64,000 bases of DNA. Source: JAWPMT01 sp965601475. Lineage in GTDB: Bacteria > Bacteroidota > Bacteroidia > Cytophagales > Cyclobacteriaceae. This document shows positions 35,752 through 45,615 of the stretch, one piece after another. The notes under the pieces were generated by a model. The model was not told the origin of the DNA and did no database searches. It worked only from the letters and a program-made list of their open reading frames with translations. Positions within the stretch are counted from its first letter, which is position 1, and each line of letters starts with the position of its first letter. Position numbers and translations under genes: made by a program. The stretch spans positions 5,084,001 through 5,148,000 of the forward strand of contig OZ271832.1 of NCBI GenBank assembly GCA_965601475.1, read 5' to 3'.

Positions 35752-36396
35752 ATGTTAGTTCGAGTTGCATTTCATTTACTGGCCTTCAGCATTGGAATCA
35801 TATTTACCAATCCGGTTTGGGCCCAAAGCAATGAAGGTCGGTTAGCGATTCAACTGGGTCCTGTATTCAACCAATCGTCAGACGCCTTCAACAATACCAC
35901 GGGCCTGGGCATGTTCCTGCAGGCAGACTATTTCCCGAAAGAAAATATCAGGGTTGCCCTGGGTGTAGAGCCTACTGCCTTGGTCTACGGGGTGCTGGTC
36001 TTGCCAGGAGGATGCGAACATGAACATCGAAGATACCCAGGTGTCCCTTCTTGCCGTGAAGGTTCAAACTACCTTTTGAATAACTTCGTCTCTGGAGACC
36101 TCTTTTGGGGCAAGTCCAGCTATGGGAAGAAGGGTGGCCTGAGACAAGCTTATGTAGGCCTGAGTGCCAATATGCTTGCTCATCAGCGGTACGTGATCAC
36201 TTCGCGCGTAATAGGCCAATGGCGAGATACAAGATTATCCGTCAGTAGTTTAAGCATGGGAGGACGCCTTGGCTATTTGTTGGGCCGGATGGATCTTTCT
36301 GTCTCCTACAACCAGCCAATTAGCAATTTCAGGGGCTTTGTCGGATTTCGACTGGGCTACATTCCATTCAGATGGCAACTTCAGCCGGATGGCTGA
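35752..36396 (+). CDS. putative outer-membrane beta-barrel protein
   Basis: A 214-residue protein with signal peptide MLVRVAFHLLAFSIGIIF...VWAQ and alternating hydrophobic strands typical of a small outer-membrane barrel (GRLAIQLGPVFNQSS, GLGMFLQADYF, LSVSYNQPISNF). The ATG at 35752 was chosen because the 52 upstream residues in frame would prevent a signal peptide. It carries a Cys pair region (PGGCEHEHRRYPGVPSCREG) that may form a disulfide loop. No named family. Confidence 0.65.
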   Translation: MLVRVAFHLLAFSIGIIFTNPVWAQSNEGRLAIQLGPVFNQSSDAFNNTTGLGMFLQADYFPKENIRVALGVEPTALVYGVLVLPGGCEHEHRRYPGVPSCREGSNYLLNNFVSGDLFWGKSSYGKKGGLRQAYVGLSANMLAHQRYVITSRVIGQWRDTRLSVSSLSMGGRLGYLLGRMDLSVSYNQPISNFRGFVGFRLGYIPFRWQLQPDG

Positions 36397-36525
36397 GTAA
36401 ACGCAAGCAAGGGATATATCCATGATGACCAAATCACACCTTGTAACAGCTATCCAAGGGTGATTTCCTGAAATCTTGTATTTCATTTGAACGTTCAGGG
36501 TGTTGCCGTGTATGGCTAGCAAAAC

Positions 36526-38493
36526 ATGAATACCATGAGGAGAATCTTCTTGCTAGCGTTGTTGCTAGGTACACATTACCTGCTTCTTGCTTCGGAAAAA
36601 CCTGATATCGTACCTTCAAAAATCACAGAACTCAAGCCAAAGGCCTGGTATGCCCAGGTCTCCGGGCATTGGCAGACTTATCTCGAAACTCATCCAGACG
36701 ATGTAAAGGGTTGGCTGAGCTATTTGCGCGCACTTCAATACGCCGGTGACGAGAAAACTTTGGCTGAATCGTCTCGAGAGCTCACGTCCAATTTTCCGGA
36801 TAGCTTTCTGGATCATTATGCCACTTTTCAGAACAAGGGCTGGAACGAGGAAGGGCTTATAGCCCTAAAGAGGGCGTTGGATAAACCCCATGAGCGTATT
36901 TTGACATTGGAAGATGAACTTATCTTATCCGAATTGTCGGGTAAACGCCAGGGAGATCTCAGTCACCAAATTTACCGTGAGGGTCTGGTCTTACCGAGCA
37001 CGCTCAGCTACAACTACAACTTGCTCATGTCTGTCTCTGAGGGCGGCGTATTGGTCACGGAGGGGCTGCATTCTACTGTTCCACTCTGGGTATTGCAGGA
37101 TGTCATGGGTGTCAGAGCCGACGTGGAAGTGCTCAATCTTCAGCTGATTCAGCAATTTGATGACTATTTCTCCAATAAAGTGCAGTCCATGCGTATGGAG
37201 CTCGAAGTGCCACATGATCTGTTTGAAACAGAGACTGGTTTGGAAGTTTATTACGCTTTGACTTTGCCCAGGGAAAGACTCAAATCAATTGAAAACAGAC
37301 TCTATGTAGTGGGGCTGGCGAGTACCCAGGCAGAAGATGACTTTGCACATTTCGAAGTTTTGCGGGCCAACGTCGAAGAGAAATTCCTGATGGATTACCT
37401 CTCCATTGATTTCAACGGTGAACCGAAGACAGCTACAGGGAAGGTGCTGTCATCCAATTACATCGTTCCGTTAGTGCTGCTCAAGGGTTTTTATGACCAG
37501 GCAGGAGACAGCCGCCAATCTGCAAAACTTAAGAAGAGCATTCTTGCGCTTGCTTCGTCATCACCTATGAAAAGGAGGGTCACCAGATTGCTTGACGAAG
37601 AGAAGGAGATCGAGCCCTTGTCATATGTGAAAACCGAACTGGATGTCAGGACTCTGGAAAAAAACTTGAGGCAGGTCAAGGATAACATCTATGCTAGCAG
37701 TACAGAGCTTACCAACAAGGAATACTGGGCCTACCTGGATTACCTAAGGAGCAACAACTACACAGATCTTTATCATCAGGCTTTGCAGGATCGGTCCAAA
37801 TATGACGACCTTACGGCCACGATGCTCAGCAATTTCTACTACAGCCCAGCCAACGTTGAAATGAGCGAAAAGCACGAAAAACATACTTTTCTAAGATATC
37901 CGGCCCTGGATATGAGCTATGAGGCTGCAGTTGCCTATTGTGAATGGTTGACCTATCAATATCACGAGCAGCCGAAAAGAAAGTATCAAAAAGTCATATT
38001 CAGGCTTCCATCGAAAGCAGAGTGGCAGATGGCAGCGCTTGGTCACAAAGGGTTTACTTCATGGACTTTGGAGGAGAATCAGGTACTGGCCCATGTCAAT
38101 GGCAACAGGAAGAAAGCTGAGTCATTTGACCTGAAGCAATATACCGTTGACTATCCATGGGGATTGTTTGAGTGGGAGCGGCGCAATAGCATCACCAATC
38201 GACACAATTGCTACCTTGCCAACGTGAAAGCTCCGGAGGAAGTGACGTGCCCGGCTGGGATCAAGGGCGATGGATTCACCATTACGTCGCCTACCAGTAC
38301 TTATTTCCCTAATGAGATGGGGTTATTTGATGTCATCGGCAATGTAGCCGAAATGATCAGCGAACCAGGCAGGGCCATGGGGGGAAGCTGGAATCAAGAA
38401 CCGGAAGATTGCACCATCACAAGTGTTTTGGATTACGGCCAGTCGGATATCCGGGTGGGCTTCAGATTGTTCATGGAAGTCCTGGAAGAGTAG
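36526..38493 (+). CDS. SUMF/FGE-sulfatase-domain protein with helical repeats
   Basis: A 655-residue exported protein (signal peptide through LLLASE). The first 370 residues are mostly helical with TPR-like repeats. The last 270 form a formylglycine-generating-enzyme-like (SUMF) fold: LRYPALDMSYEAAVAYCEWLTY, FRLPSKAEWQMAALGHKG, NEMGLFDVIGNVAEMI and DIRVGFRLF. The Cys pair of true FGE enzymes is not seen, so the domain is probably structural, as in the gliding protein GldK. A sigma-factor gene starts 4 bp after its stop, so this gene and the sigma/anti-sigma pair form one operon. Confidence 0.78.
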   Translation: MNTMRRIFLLALLLGTHYLLLASEKPDIVPSKITELKPKAWYAQVSGHWQTYLETHPDDVKGWLSYLRALQYAGDEKTLAESSRELTSNFPDSFLDHYATFQNKGWNEEGLIALKRALDKPHERILTLEDELILSELSGKRQGDLSHQIYREGLVLPSTLSYNYNLLMSVSEGGVLVTEGLHSTVPLWVLQDVMGVRADVEVLNLQLIQQFDDYFSNKVQSMRMELEVPHDLFETETGLEVYYALTLPRERLKSIENRLYVVGLASTQAEDDFAHFEVLRANVEEKFLMDYLSIDFNGEPKTATGKVLSSNYIVPLVLLKGFYDQAGDSRQSAKLKKSILALASSSPMKRRVTRLLDEEKEIEPLSYVKTELDVRTLEKNLRQVKDNIYASSTELTNKEYWAYLDYLRSNNYTDLYHQALQDRSKYDDLTATMLSNFYYSPANVEMSEKHEKHTFLRYPALDMSYEAAVAYCEWLTYQYHEQPKRKYQKVIFRLPSKAEWQMAALGHKGFTSWTLEENQVLAHVNGNRKKAESFDLKQYTVDYPWGLFEWERRNSITNRHNCYLANVKAPEEVTCPAGIKGDGFTITSPTSTYFPNEMGLFDVIGNVAEMISEPGRAMGGSWNQEPEDCTITSVLDYGQSDIRVGFRLFMEVLEE

Positions 38494-38497
38494 CAAT

Positions 38498-39058
38498 ATG
38501 CTGTTCCGTCGATACAAGCGACAAACGGATCGAAATCTGATGGTTCTCATTCAAGATAATGGGGACCATCAGGCATTTGCAGAGCTCTATGATCGTTATG
38601 CCAATCGTCTAAATGCTTTCTTCTATCGAATGCTTTGGGGGGATGGTGAATTATCCCAGGATTGTGTGCACGACGTCTTTGCTAAAATCATCCAAAAACC
38701 CGAGCGCTTTAACCCTGATTACGATTTTGAGCCATGGCTCTTCAAGGTGGCTGCCAACATGTGTAAGAATATCTATCGGAAAAGGGCCTTTGAGAAAGCA
38801 TACAAAGAGCATGAGCGCAATACTTCATCGGGAACTGAAGAGCTCGATGACGAGGCGACGGATACCATTGTGCTTACAGACGCAATCCACAGTTTATTGG
38901 ATACTATGGGAGAGGAGCGCAAACTCATATTTCTGCTACGCTATCAGCAAGAATTGAGTATCAAAGAATTGTCGGAAATGCTGGAGGTGTCTGAAGGCAC
39001 CATCAAATCCAGACTTTTTTACACCCGGGAGAAAATCCGGAAAACACTTAATTACTGA
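38498..39058 (+). CDS. ECF-type RNA polymerase sigma factor
   Basis: A 186-residue sigma-70-family factor with region 2 (AFAELYDRYANRLNAFFYRM, FEPWLFKVAANMCKNIYRKR) and region 4 (LLRYQQELSIKELSEMLEVSEGTIKSRLF). Its size and lack of region 3 put it in the extracytoplasmic-function group. The ATG at 38498 was chosen because longer forms would overlap the SUMF gene. The stop shares one base with the downstream membrane protein, the usual arrangement with an anti-sigma factor. Confidence 0.9.
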   Translation: MLFRRYKRQTDRNLMVLIQDNGDHQAFAELYDRYANRLNAFFYRMLWGDGELSQDCVHDVFAKIIQKPERFNPDYDFEPWLFKVAANMCKNIYRKRAFEKAYKEHERNTSSGTEELDDEATDTIVLTDAIHSLLDTMGEERKLIFLLRYQQELSIKELSEMLEVSEGTIKSRLFYTREKIRKTLNY

Positions 39059-39591
39059 TGGAGAATTTTGAAAAATACGAATCATTGCTGCAATCCAGGA
39101 GCTATGATACTCTGGATAGAGAGGAGAGGGACCTGGTGGAAAAGTTTGGTGGGCGCGAGGCCTTCGAAGGTGAGCAGCAAGCCATTCTGGTCCTGAAGTC
39201 GGAAATCAGGAAAACCGATCCTGGGATTAAAAAGGCCCTTGTCGCCGGTTTGAAATCGTCGAAAAAGCTTGACCATCAATGGTGGGCCATCCAAACACCC
39301 ATATATTCTCATGTCTTGACGAGTGTGGCTTTCTTTGTCCTGGGTTGGTTCCTTTTGCCGCAGCAGGTGGAGGTAGTGACAAGAGATCGACTCGTGGAGG
39401 TCACCAAGGTGGATACGTTGAGGGTACATTCCCGGGATACGATCTACCTGGAGCGTGTGGTCCAGGTCCCGGTATATGAAGTGGCGAAGAGATCAGATGA
39501 CCCAGATCCCTCGCAAACCTCACTCGTCCAAAATCGTAGCATTTCGGAAAGCCAGGAATTATTGGAACTGGTGATAAGGAGCGACGATTAA
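39058..39591 (+). CDS. probable anti-sigma factor, single-pass membrane protein
   Basis: A 177-residue protein with a cytoplasmic N-terminal part (1-75), one membrane helix (IYSHVLTSVAFFVLGWFLL, about 80-98) and a periplasmic tail rich in V and D. That layout and translational coupling to the ECF sigma gene fit an anti-sigma factor, which would hold the sigma factor at the membrane until a signal. No conserved zinc motif (HxxxCxxC) is present, so it belongs to a non-zinc type or is a divergent one. Confidence 0.65.
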   Translation: MENFEKYESLLQSRSYDTLDREERDLVEKFGGREAFEGEQQAILVLKSEIRKTDPGIKKALVAGLKSSKKLDHQWWAIQTPIYSHVLTSVAFFVLGWFLLPQQVEVVTRDRLVEVTKVDTLRVHSRDTIYLERVVQVPVYEVAKRSDDPDPSQTSLVQNRSISESQELLELVIRSDD

Positions 39592-39600
39592 TACCGGCTA

Positions 39601-39668
39601 TATCAACTTGTGGAAGGGTCACATACTGAGTTGATATTGCGGCAAGACATCTGGCGATGGCTTGCCGC
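39601..39668. terminator. two hairpins between convergent genes
   Basis: TATCAACT (39601-39608) pairs with AGTTGATA (39629-39636), and GCGGCAAG (39639-39646) pairs with CTTGCCGC (39661-39668). Both are perfect 8-bp inverted repeats between the anti-sigma gene and the convergent multicopper oxidase. The second lies just downstream of the oxidase stop on its strand. Neither has a T-tract, so their role as terminators is only probable. Confidence 0.5.
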
Positions 39669-39677
39669 CACATCATT

Positions 39678-42600
39678 TTACTTTTTCTTCGTTTTCACCA
39701 TCATCATCATGCCACGATCCTCATGACGCAAGATGTGGCAGTGAAATACCCAGGAACCCACATTGTTTGTGTTTTCTGCAACCGTACTGTCGTCACTCTG
39801 CCAGGGCACATTCACCCAGGTTTTCATTTTCACATACCCATGCGGGGGAATCATGATTACATCCCACCACGTGCCAACAGCGTAGTCCACTGCACTGTTG
39901 GTCACTTCCACCTCCCATGATTGCCTTGTGCGCGCTACATGATTTGTTGGGTCGTCATAGATGTACCTCGTTTGCCATGAGTTGCTCGCAGTATCATAAT
40001 TCAACTGGCCTATTTCGGTGACGAAGAATGGGCTGATGTGGATATGGAAAGGATGGAAAACATCAGAATTGTTTACTAGCAGCCATTCCTGGGCGGTCGT
40101 AGCAGTGGGTTGACTTGGTGCAACGCCGCCGGTGAGGTCGTTGTAATCCGGCAAAGTAATGTTGGCATTGTTGTAATCGTAGGTATAAAAATTACCTGTG
40201 TCAGATTTCATCACTGGAACATAATAGCCAGGATTGGTCCAAAACGCCTGGTCATCCAGTTTTGCAATTTGGTTGGTCCAAAGCGAGGTAGATGCATAGT
40301 TATAACTTCCTATGGATGTGCCATCATCCAACGTGACCTCTTTTGGAATTGGCTTTTGAATCAAGCTATTGGCACCGGTATTACCTACATAATCATTGAG
40401 ATCGAACTGACGTCCATTGAGCCAGAATTGTTTGATGGCATTGTTCGCGCTGTTTTCATAGTCAAATTGGACCCCGGAAAGGTCGAAAACCATAACTTGG
40501 GGTGGTGTGGTGATATCCGAGTCATCGATTGGTGAGGCATAGCCCGGTGCTTGCCCTTGTTGGGGATTGCCGTTACCATCTATATACGTGAGCTTGGTAG
40601 CGGAGCCGGAAGGACTGTAGGGACTGAGGTCCACTGAACTAAGGTCCGTCGGAATCGTGCTGTTTTTCGGAGTACCATTAATCAAATTGACATGAAACAG
40701 CAGTTGGTTATCGATCGCACCACCACCATGAGTAGCTGGCTGCCAGCCTACAGATTCTAGCTGCGAACTCCCAAAATTCTTCAGGTTTATATTCACAAGG
40801 TTTCGGTTTTTCGGATCGTATTGGCCGGTTAGGATAGGGGCCATGGATATGACTGTATCCTTACTTGAAGGCGACATCCTCCAGGTCTGTTGGAATCCTT
40901 TCCAGTTTGTGCCCAGATCGTAGGAGTCGGTGTTCATGGGAGCAGGTGCCGCGGGAATGGAATAGCCCCCCGGGTTGACTTTTTTGTTAGAGACTTTCTT
41001 TGGTTGCTGGGGGAAGTTTTTGAAGATCGCGTAATTGCCATCGTCAGGAATTCGCACCAACACATCGGCTCGGTTGCCGGCTGCCAGGAGCAGGGGCTGG
41101 GTGGCAGTGATTTTGAGCGGATCGCTGAGCGTAACACCATCCAGGGCTACCAGATACATCTGGGCCGTAGTGGAATCGTCGTCGGCTGGGACGGCATTTT
41201 CAAACAAAGGAATATCCACGATTTGGCCATTAATTGAATCGGCAAACGTGCCATTTTGCTTACCTAACCAGATGAACGCCGAAGTTCTGTGGTTGGCACC
41301 CGCGTTGACGAATCGCCATCGCTCAATCTGGTTTTTCTTCAGTTGTAGAGTAGGTTGGTGGACGCCATTTACGGTGATATCCGGCGTGCCTGGCTGCACG
41401 TTTTTCACCTTGGCATCACCTTGCTGTATACCGTAGTTTGCAATTTCCTGCAGGACCATCACGCGATCATTAGATAGGTCCGGATCATCATTCCACAATC
41501 CTGGTGCGAAGGTGTTATTCTCGTCCATGGGTCGCACGACAAAAGTGCCCGCCATGCCATTTTCGACATGTGTCGATGTAGAACCATGTTTGTGGGCATG
41601 GAACCAGTGGGTTCCAGGTAAGTGATCAGCTGGAATCTTGTAAGAGTAGAGCCAAGTCCAGTATTTTCCGTTGGCGGGTGGACCACCCGGAACCTGGTTG
41701 CCAGAAGCATTGGGTATTACTGCTCTGAGTCCATCGTGATAGTGATCGGGGTTATCATTTTCAGGAATGATAAGCAGTGTTACATTGTCGCGTCTAGGAT
41801 CTACATGCAAACCATGGGTATGGAGGTTGGTGTTGTCAGCATTGTGAGGAATATTTACTTCATGTCCAATATGCTGCTCAATATCATCCGGATTATTCGG
41901 GGTGATACTACCTTCAAATTCCGATAGCCATGCTGATCTTTTCGTGTTGAGGTTATTGACGAAATTGATATTCATTACATCGTTTGGCTGAAACACTAGG
42001 GTTGGCCCCGGCACAATGTCTTCATTGGGAAGCCACTTGCTTGTATCCTTGGGGTCTGGCTGTGGAGGCATCAGGGAGTAGGCTCGGGTCCATATCTCTT
42101 TACTTGTCAGGTTACCATTGGCATCGAGGGCGCCGGTGATGTTGGCCAGACCAAATTGAACATAGATGTCCGTATTTAGAACCCCGTTTCTGGAGACCAC
42201 TCGCTCAGGTTCATCAAATGAGCTTGCGGTGACGGCATTAATAAAATATTGCACAGTTGCTTCCTGTGTAAGCGCTATCCGGATCTCGTTCGTACCGGCT
42301 TCGACCATCGAGGTTGGGATCTTCCAGGCTACCGGGTGAAAGTTGGGATTGGTATCGGCATACTGTCTGACGAGTGTATCACCATTCACGAAGATGCTTA
42401 CAGGTGAATTAGGCGCACCCTCTACCAGTGCTGCGGCCACGCTCAAGGTCAGAACCACGGGCATAGGAGCATCCACGTTAAGCGCCAAGGTGATACCTTC
42501 AGGGTCGCTAATAAGGGACCAGGTGCTGAAGTCGCTTCGATAAATTGCTCCAGTAGTAGAGGTTACCGATAGGTTGGGGCATGTACTGCCGGAACTACAA

Positions 42601-42776
42601 ACTGGTGGATCTACCGAAAGGTCCAGGGTCTGTGTCAGGAGTTCTTGACCCGGTATGGGGACCGTGAGAAAATTGGTCTCAACATTGTTGGAGGACTGCT
42701 CCTGTTGACAGCTGCTAAGGACACTCCCGACCAATAGCACTGCCATAATAAATTGGTTTAAGTTAGGCTGGATCAT
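39678..42776 (-). CDS. large multicopper oxidase lipoprotein
   Basis: A 1032-residue exported copper enzyme, about twice the usual length. It has a lipoprotein signal (VLSSC, Cys23), an extra beta-sandwich of about 45-190, then cupredoxin domains. All four copper motifs are intact: NLHTHGLHVDP (317-327), HWFHAHKHGSTSTH (390-403), HPFHIH (908-913) and HCHILRHEDRGM (1012-1023), giving type 1, 2 and 3 sites. It should oxidise a phenol, metal or similar substrate with reduction of O2 to water. The GMMMMVKTKKK tail has Met-rich character. It is divergent from an HmuY-like/TonB receptor pair. The long spacing between motif pairs is filled by extra domains of unknown role. Confidence 0.9.
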   Translation of the reverse strand: MIQPNLNQFIMAVLLVGSVLSSCQQEQSSNNVETNFLTVPIPGQELLTQTLDLSVDPPVCSSGSTCPNLSVTSTTGAIYRSDFSTWSLISDPEGITLALNVDAPMPVVLTLSVAAALVEGAPNSPVSIFVNGDTLVRQYADTNPNFHPVAWKIPTSMVEAGTNEIRIALTQEATVQYFINAVTASSFDEPERVVSRNGVLNTDIYVQFGLANITGALDANGNLTSKEIWTRAYSLMPPQPDPKDTSKWLPNEDIVPGPTLVFQPNDVMNINFVNNLNTKRSAWLSEFEGSITPNNPDDIEQHIGHEVNIPHNADNTNLHTHGLHVDPRRDNVTLLIIPENDNPDHYHDGLRAVIPNASGNQVPGGPPANGKYWTWLYSYKIPADHLPGTHWFHAHKHGSTSTHVENGMAGTFVVRPMDENNTFAPGLWNDDPDLSNDRVMVLQEIANYGIQQGDAKVKNVQPGTPDITVNGVHQPTLQLKKNQIERWRFVNAGANHRTSAFIWLGKQNGTFADSINGQIVDIPLFENAVPADDDSTTAQMYLVALDGVTLSDPLKITATQPLLLAAGNRADVLVRIPDDGNYAIFKNFPQQPKKVSNKKVNPGGYSIPAAPAPMNTDSYDLGTNWKGFQQTWRMSPSSKDTVISMAPILTGQYDPKNRNLVNINLKNFGSSQLESVGWQPATHGGGAIDNQLLFHVNLINGTPKNSTIPTDLSSVDLSPYSPSGSATKLTYIDGNGNPQQGQAPGYASPIDDSDITTPPQVMVFDLSGVQFDYENSANNAIKQFWLNGRQFDLNDYVGNTGANSLIQKPIPKEVTLDDGTSIGSYNYASTSLWTNQIAKLDDQAFWTNPGYYVPVMKSDTGNFYTYDYNNANITLPDYNDLTGGVAPSQPTATTAQEWLLVNNSDVFHPFHIHISPFFVTEIGQLNYDTASNSWQTRYIYDDPTNHVARTRQSWEVEVTNSAVDYAVGTWWDVIMIPPHGYVKMKTWVNVPWQSDDSTVAENTNNVGSWVFHCHILRHEDRGMMMMVKTKKK

Positions 42777-42960
42777 AATAGTTAGGTGGGTTGGTAATAA
42801 GTAATATAGCTAATTGCCACCATTCCAAAATAACGGAAATGCATTTTAAAGCGGTGTGAAGGAAATTATGCTCATAAGTGACAAGGTGAATTATGGTAGT
42901 TGACGATGCGGTTTTGTGCCAAGCCCCCTATATTTAGCCCACCTAACTTGAAAAACAGCC

Positions 42961-43623
42961 ATGAAAACACGCAAAGTTCTCGTCGTCCTAATATGCATAA
43001 CAATCATTCTTGTCGGATGTAGTGATGATGATACGCCGGAAGTCACCTTTTCGACGGAAACCTTTGAAGGTACAGGAATGATCAATCCTGCCAACTTCCC
43101 AGCCGGTGTGGGGCTTGACCTCAGTGCTGGAGATACGGGTCGGGTCGCCCAGTTGGATGCTGAAGCAGGTCTGGATTGGGATCTGATGATACTCACTTAC
43201 CGCACGAGCCAGGGCGGCCGACCTGGAATATTCCTTTTTGGAGATCAGACGGTAACCGACGCTGCAGAGGGGCTTGATATTTCAGCTGCTGCTACAGAAG
43301 TTGGTACCGGCGCAGGGGCTTTCACTTCTTTCACCAATGTAACCAGCGCTATGCAATCTGCGCTGACAACAGATGGTGTCTTTGATTTTGATCCTGAGAC
43401 GGATGTAGACGATAGTGGCATGTCAGATTTGGATTTGCTGTTGGCGGCTTATGAGAATCTCGTCATTGGCAATGCCGTCATCAATCTGGAAGAATCCGAT
43501 CAGCCTGTTTTTCTGATCAGAAGCAAGGAGGGCGATCTCTATAAATTCCAGTTTGTACAACTAGAGATGGGGGGAACCATCAACTTGCGGTGGGCTCGGT
43601 TTGCTACAGATGCGATAGAGTAG
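42961..43623 (+). CDS. HmuY-family-like lipoprotein
   Basis: A 220-residue lipoprotein (signal ending ILVGC, Cys20) with a beta-rich body that follows the HmuY pattern: DWDLMILTYRTS near residue 78, GAFTSFTNV in the middle, and PVFLIRSKEGDLYKFQFVQLE plus INLRWARF at the end. HmuY of Porphyromonas binds heme at the cell surface and passes it to the receptor HmuR. A TonB-dependent receptor gene follows directly (TAG then TTG), matching that pairing. The His ligands of HmuY are not evident, so the ligand may be different. Confidence 0.68.
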   Translation: MKTRKVLVVLICITIILVGCSDDDTPEVTFSTETFEGTGMINPANFPAGVGLDLSAGDTGRVAQLDAEAGLDWDLMILTYRTSQGGRPGIFLFGDQTVTDAAEGLDISAAATEVGTGAGAFTSFTNVTSAMQSALTTDGVFDFDPETDVDDSGMSDLDLLLAAYENLVIGNAVINLEESDQPVFLIRSKEGDLYKFQFVQLEMGGTINLRWARFATDAIE

Positions 43624-45615
43624 TTGTCGCGCAGTCTTGGCATATGCTTACTGCTTTTTACCGTTACGGAGACCATAGCGCAATCTGCTGGTGCGCTCAA
43701 TGAGCAAGATTCTGTTGCCATTGAGCTAGCACAGTTGGTAGTATCAGGTGATCGGCTCAGTGTAGGTGGGCGGTTGGTGCAGGAAAAGCTGGAAGCCAGG
43801 TCTGGCAGTATTTCGGAGGCGCTTGATGAAATTCCTGGTTTTCAAAAAGTACAATCCAACAATTTTCCACTTAGTTTTCGCGGTCAGCATGGTGATAGAT
43901 TGCGTGTCGAGCAGAATGGCTTTCGGCGAACAGGTGTACTGCAACAAGGCTATTATGGTGAGGACCTCAATCCGGGCGATGTGGGTCGCATCAATGTCGT
44001 TCGCGGTGTGGAGAAAGCCATCTTTGGTTCCGGAAGTACAGGTGGGATCATACAACTAATCGCAAGGACCAACATCACGAGTCAAGTATATGCCGGTTAT
44101 GAATCAGGCAACCGCAGTTTTACCACAGGTTTAGGTTTGACAAAATCCTGGGAGAAATTGGGTATATCGATGACTGCAAGGAGAGTCGATGCGGCCGATT
44201 ATAGAATACCGGGAGGTTCCAAACAAGAGCATTCGGCCTTTGACCAAAACACGGCAAACCTCCGCATTTCTTATGACTGGCGAAGTCGCCACAGTCTGGT
44301 GATCAATCAACAGGTGAACAATGGTCTATGGCAACGGCCTCAAGGTTTTCAGAACAATCCGTTTGAGTTGCGTGCTTTCCGTTCCCGATTTGGGTCCCTC
44401 ACGCAGCTGACATATGAATCCAGGTATTCTGATGAACTTAGTCTGAAGCATCAGCTGACCTTTCAGCGGCAGGAGACAGAACAACAGCGAGATAGTTTTG
44501 ATGGCACCTTCGACATGCTCAATCGTGCTTTGGTGAGAAGCTATGCCAAACGAGCTGGGAGCCACCGTAGTACGTTGGTTTGGCGTAAGAGAGCCATCGT
44601 TTTCAGAACGGGGTTGGATTACTTTGGTAGCAACATCAAGGAATATCTTACAGAAGAGGACTTTGTCAACGCCATTTATGTCAATGATCTGTTGGACGCT
44701 GAACGTAGGGAACACCAGGGTGGCGTATTTGCATGGGCTGATTGGCTGCAGGGTAATTGGAGTTTTCGATCATCCTTTCGGGCCGACGCTGCCAATATTG
44801 GGGATGGTGAGGTACGTAGAAACTTTCGGAGTATCACAGGCGGCTTGGAATTGGAATATGCCGGAGCAAGTGGATATGAGCAAACGCTTTCCGTAGGGAG
44901 GTATTTCAGGTACCCATCGCAGTTGGAGGCGACGGGTGTTTTCTTTGGTGGGAGGGGGACGTTCTACGGAAACCCGGACATCACCCCGGAGTACAATTAC
45001 CAGGTAGAGTGGCAGTTGCAGAAGTCTTCCGGTGTATTCAACTATGAGCTGGAGGCCTGGTGGAGCTTGTTTACCAACCGGATTGTCGAAGTTCCCCTGG
45101 GAAACAGTGAGTTTACCTACGATAACGTCAGCTATGCTCGGGTCGTCGGCTTGTCAGCAGCTATGTCTTACCGGTTTCCGTTGTTGCGTGATCACCAGAG
45201 CCTTCAAGCCTTTCTGGGTAGTACAGCAATGAGGGGGGACGAGCTGGAAGGTCTTGAGGTTTTTACCGCTGGAGGGCCGCTCTTTGGCATACCTCCCATG
45301 CGTCTGGATATGAAGTTGGTGTATGACCATCGGTTCAATACAGCATTTGTTCTGAAGAACTTCATTGCTGTGGACCAGGTGTTTGCCTTTGATCGAATTC
45401 CGGAGGGCTTTGTCAATCAGATTTGGGGTATAGTGGAAACACCCGCTTACACCCTGCTATCTCTCGGTACAAGCGCCGAAGCCGAAATAGCTCATCTTCC
45501 GATAACGCTGAGGCTCGAAGCGACAAACCTGACCAACGAAACCTATATGCCTTTTGGGTCACGAATCACAGAAATGGGTCGTAGCTTTCGCTTCTTCCTG
45601 ACCGTGGGATTTTAG
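43624..45615 (+). CDS. TonB-dependent receptor
   Basis: A 663-residue outer-membrane active transporter with signal peptide (MSRSLGICLLLFTVTETIAQ), a plug domain (LDEIPGFQKVQSNNFPLSF, DVGRINVVRGVEKAIFGSG, GGIIQLIAR) and a 22-strand barrel ending in Phe (RFFLTVGF). It has no carboxypeptidase-like front domain, so it is not SusC-type and fits siderophore, heme or metal uptake. The start is TTG, adjoining the HmuY-like gene, so the pair is one operon. It overlaps the convergent hypothetical gene by 4 bp. Confidence 0.9.
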   Translation: MSRSLGICLLLFTVTETIAQSAGALNEQDSVAIELAQLVVSGDRLSVGGRLVQEKLEARSGSISEALDEIPGFQKVQSNNFPLSFRGQHGDRLRVEQNGFRRTGVLQQGYYGEDLNPGDVGRINVVRGVEKAIFGSGSTGGIIQLIARTNITSQVYAGYESGNRSFTTGLGLTKSWEKLGISMTARRVDAADYRIPGGSKQEHSAFDQNTANLRISYDWRSRHSLVINQQVNNGLWQRPQGFQNNPFELRAFRSRFGSLTQLTYESRYSDELSLKHQLTFQRQETEQQRDSFDGTFDMLNRALVRSYAKRAGSHRSTLVWRKRAIVFRTGLDYFGSNIKEYLTEEDFVNAIYVNDLLDAERREHQGGVFAWADWLQGNWSFRSSFRADAANIGDGEVRRNFRSITGGLELEYAGASGYEQTLSVGRYFRYPSQLEATGVFFGGRGTFYGNPDITPEYNYQVEWQLQKSSGVFNYELEAWWSLFTNRIVEVPLGNSEFTYDNVSYARVVGLSAAMSYRFPLLRDHQSLQAFLGSTAMRGDELEGLEVFTAGGPLFGIPPMRLDMKLVYDHRFNTAFVLKNFIAVDQVFAFDRIPEGFVNQIWGIVETPAYTLLSLGTSAEAEIAHLPITLRLEATNLTNETYMPFGSRITEMGRSFRFFLTVGF

